The position numbers and the translations under genes are program-made. From Deltaproteobacteria bacterium (GTDB taxonomy: Bacteria > Myxococcota > B64-G9), in the NCBI GenBank assembly GCA_003647095.1, contig QMME01000178.1:1-7816 (forward strand): 7,816 nt of DNA, read 5' to 3'. Below the pieces are notes generated by a model. It did not search any database. It had not been told where the DNA came from and was given only the letters and a program-made list of their open reading frames with translations. The first letter of the stretch is position 1, and the number at the start of each line of letters is the position of its first letter. This document shows, one piece after another, positions 6,517 to 7,816 of the stretch.

Positions 6517-7404
6517 GTGAGTCGCAAGGCATTGATGGGCGTGTTGGTGGTGCTGCTGGTGATACTGGCCGGCCTGCTGCTGGTCAACCTGCTGGTGCCG
6601 CCGCCGCAGGCTTCCGCCTCCCCGGCCCGGGTTCGCCTGGTGACCCTGGTGGGCCAGGTGGAGGTAAGGCCGGCCCGCAGCGACCACTGGCAGCCCGCTC
6701 GCCTGGGCCAGCAGTTGCAGGCCGATGACGAGATCCGTACCGGCATGTTCTCCGAGGCCACCCTGCTGGTAAGCGACACCAGTTCGGTGGTGGTGTCACC
6801 CAACAGCTCTTTCGTGGTGGGCTCGGATTTCGTGCGCCATTCCTCCTTCGAACTGGCCCGGGGCCAGATCAGCGCGGCCATACCGGCTACCAACAAGCGC
6901 CAGTACAAGTTCCACTCGCGCGGCAGCGACGCCGTGGCCTCCACCAGCCGGGGCGAGTTCGACATGGCCACCGACGGCCGGGGTACGGTCGTCGTCGACA
7001 CCCGTCGCGGCCGGGTGGAGGTGCAGGCCCGGGGGCGCAAGGTGGTACTGAGAAAGGGCCGCCGTTCCACGGTACGTCCCGGCAAGCCCCCGACCGTGGC
7101 CATGCCCATTCCCAGCTCGGTGGCCTTGCAGGTCAAGTGGCCGCCTGCCAAGCTGGATCGCACCCGGGCCACGGTCAGCGGCCGCACCAGTGCCGGGGCC
7201 CTGGTGATGGTCAACGGCCTGGCCGTCTACACCGGCCCTGACGGCAGATTCACCGTCGAGGTACCCCTGCGCCAGGGCAAGAACCGGCTGGTGGTCAATG
7301 CCAGCGATCCCTCCGGTCACACGGCCCGCCGGGAATCCGGCACCATCCAGGTCGACACCCGCCCGCCGCGGGTGCGGGTGGACGCCAAGGACCTGTGGAA
7401 ATGA
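6517..7404 (+). CDS. Membrane-anchored FecR-domain protein with C-terminal Ig-like domain
   Basis: A 295-residue protein of unknown specific role, probably exported and held at the inner membrane. A hydrophobic segment at about 5-27 follows MSRKALMGV and serves as signal anchor or uncleaved signal peptide. Residues about 38-190 look like a FecR domain: a G(Q)VEVRPA strand, WQPARLGQQLQADDEIRTGMFSEATLLVSD (58-87), VVVSPNSSFVV (91-101), LARGQISA (113-120), then VVVDTRRGRVEVQARGRKVVLRKG (158-181). Residues about 207-282 resemble a bacterial Ig-like fold, with VSGRTSAGALVMVNGLAVYT and PDGRFTVEVPLRQGKNRLVV. Unlike classical FecR it has no cytoplasmic anti-sigma segment, and no FecI or FecA is adjacent. 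The start is GTG 6517 with AGGAGAG at 6501-6507; ATG 6535 is an alternative. Its stop overlaps the next kinase start as ATGA, which suggests coupled expression and a shared pathway. Confidence 0.82.
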   Translation: MSRKALMGVLVVLLVILAGLLLVNLLVPPPQASASPARVRLVTLVGQVEVRPARSDHWQPARLGQQLQADDEIRTGMFSEATLLVSDTSSVVVSPNSSFVVGSDFVRHSSFELARGQISAAIPATNKRQYKFHSRGSDAVASTSRGEFDMATDGRGTVVVDTRRGRVEVQARGRKVVLRKGRRSTVRPGKPPTVAMPIPSSVALQVKWPPAKLDRTRATVSGRTSAGALVMVNGLAVYTGPDGRFTVEVPLRQGKNRLVVNASDPSGHTARRESGTIQVDTRPPRVRVDAKDLWK

Positions 7405-7816
7405 GCGACGAAGAGAAGATCAAGAGGTTGCAGGAGGAACTGAGGCTGGCCCGCCAGGAGGTGCTGCACCTGTCGCGGCTGGCCGAGCTGGGCAAGCTGG
7501 TGGCGGTGGTGGCCCACGAGGCCAGCCAACCCCTGATGGGCATCAAGGCCTTCGCCCAGATCCTGCGGCGGCGTCACGACGACGACGAGTTCATCGGTCC
7601 CAAGGTGCGTCTCATCGAACAGCAGGCCCGCAACATGGAAAGCATTCTCAACAACCTCAAGCAGTTCGCCCGGCGCGAATCCGGCCGGGAGCAGGCTTGC
7701 CAGCCCGGCCCGGTCCTGCAGGCGGTACGGCAGCTGCTGGGGGAATACGCCAGGAAGAAAGAAGCCACCTTGATCGTCGAGGCCGATAACGACCTGCCCG
7801 CGGTGCCCTTGAGCAG
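7401..7816 (+). CDS. Soluble sensor histidine kinase, C-terminus cut by window edge
   Basis: The first 138 codons of a histidine kinase without any transmembrane segment. Residues 1-30 are a charged predicted coiled coil (MSDEEKIKRLQEELRLARQE). The HisKA dimerisation domain follows, with H-box LGKLVAVVAHEASQPLMGIKAF and phospho-His39, then a second helix LIEQQARNMESILNNLKQFARR (71-92). The ATP-binding domain would begin at about 100 and lies mostly beyond the right edge. The HEASQPL box resembles the HExNQPL box of DctB-like kinases, with Ser replacing Asn three residues after the His. ATG 7401 overlaps the stop of the FecR-domain gene (ATGA), with only a weak AAGGA upstream, so translation is probably coupled. 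With no sensor domain visible it may take its signal from a partner protein or from a C-terminal domain not seen here. Confidence 0.87.
   Translation, partial: MSDEEKIKRLQEELRLARQEVLHLSRLAELGKLVAVVAHEASQPLMGIKAFAQILRRRHDDDEFIGPKVRLIEQQARNMESILNNLKQFARRESGREQACQPGPVLQAVRQLLGEYARKKEATLIVEADNDLPAVPLS

Overview
The window is GC-rich, gene-dense bacterial DNA. It carries seven protein-coding genes, two of them cut by the window edges. High GC, GTG/TTG starts, a split-type glycine decarboxylase and an XseA close in layout to the E. coli protein suggest a gammaproteobacterium, perhaps near the Chromatiales/Ectothiorhodospiraceae. That placement is an inference from gene content and style, not a phylogenetic result.

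Left half (1-3132, minus strand): a glycine cleavage operon, read right to left as gcvH, gcvPA, gcvPB. GcvH is the lipoyl carrier. GcvPA and GcvPB together form the PLP-dependent glycine decarboxylase (P-protein). gcvPA and gcvPB overlap by 17 bases, and gcvH and gcvPA are 19 bases apart. The T-protein gene gcvT is not upstream of gcvH, so it must lie elsewhere or beyond the left edge. gcvPB loses its last part, probably about 25-30 residues, at the left edge.

Middle (3133-3316): a divergent intergenic region of about 184 bases. It holds a plausible sigma70-type promoter for the gcv operon (minus strand), an extended -10 promoter for xseA (plus strand), and a 10-bp direct repeat around an A-rich tract.

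Right half (3317-7816, plus strand): xseA (exonuclease VII large subunit), then a compact signalling cluster. The cluster has a membrane-bound histidine kinase with a predicted extracytoplasmic Cache-like sensor, a membrane-anchored FecR-domain/Ig-like protein, and a soluble histidine kinase that overlaps the FecR gene by ATGA and runs off the right edge. A FecR-domain protein between two histidine kinases, with no FecI-type sigma factor or TonB receptor in view, is the least ordinary part of the window. It may be a multi-component envelope-sensing system. No response regulator is visible and one would be expected downstream.

No RNA genes, mobile elements, CRISPR arrays or clear intrinsic terminators were seen.
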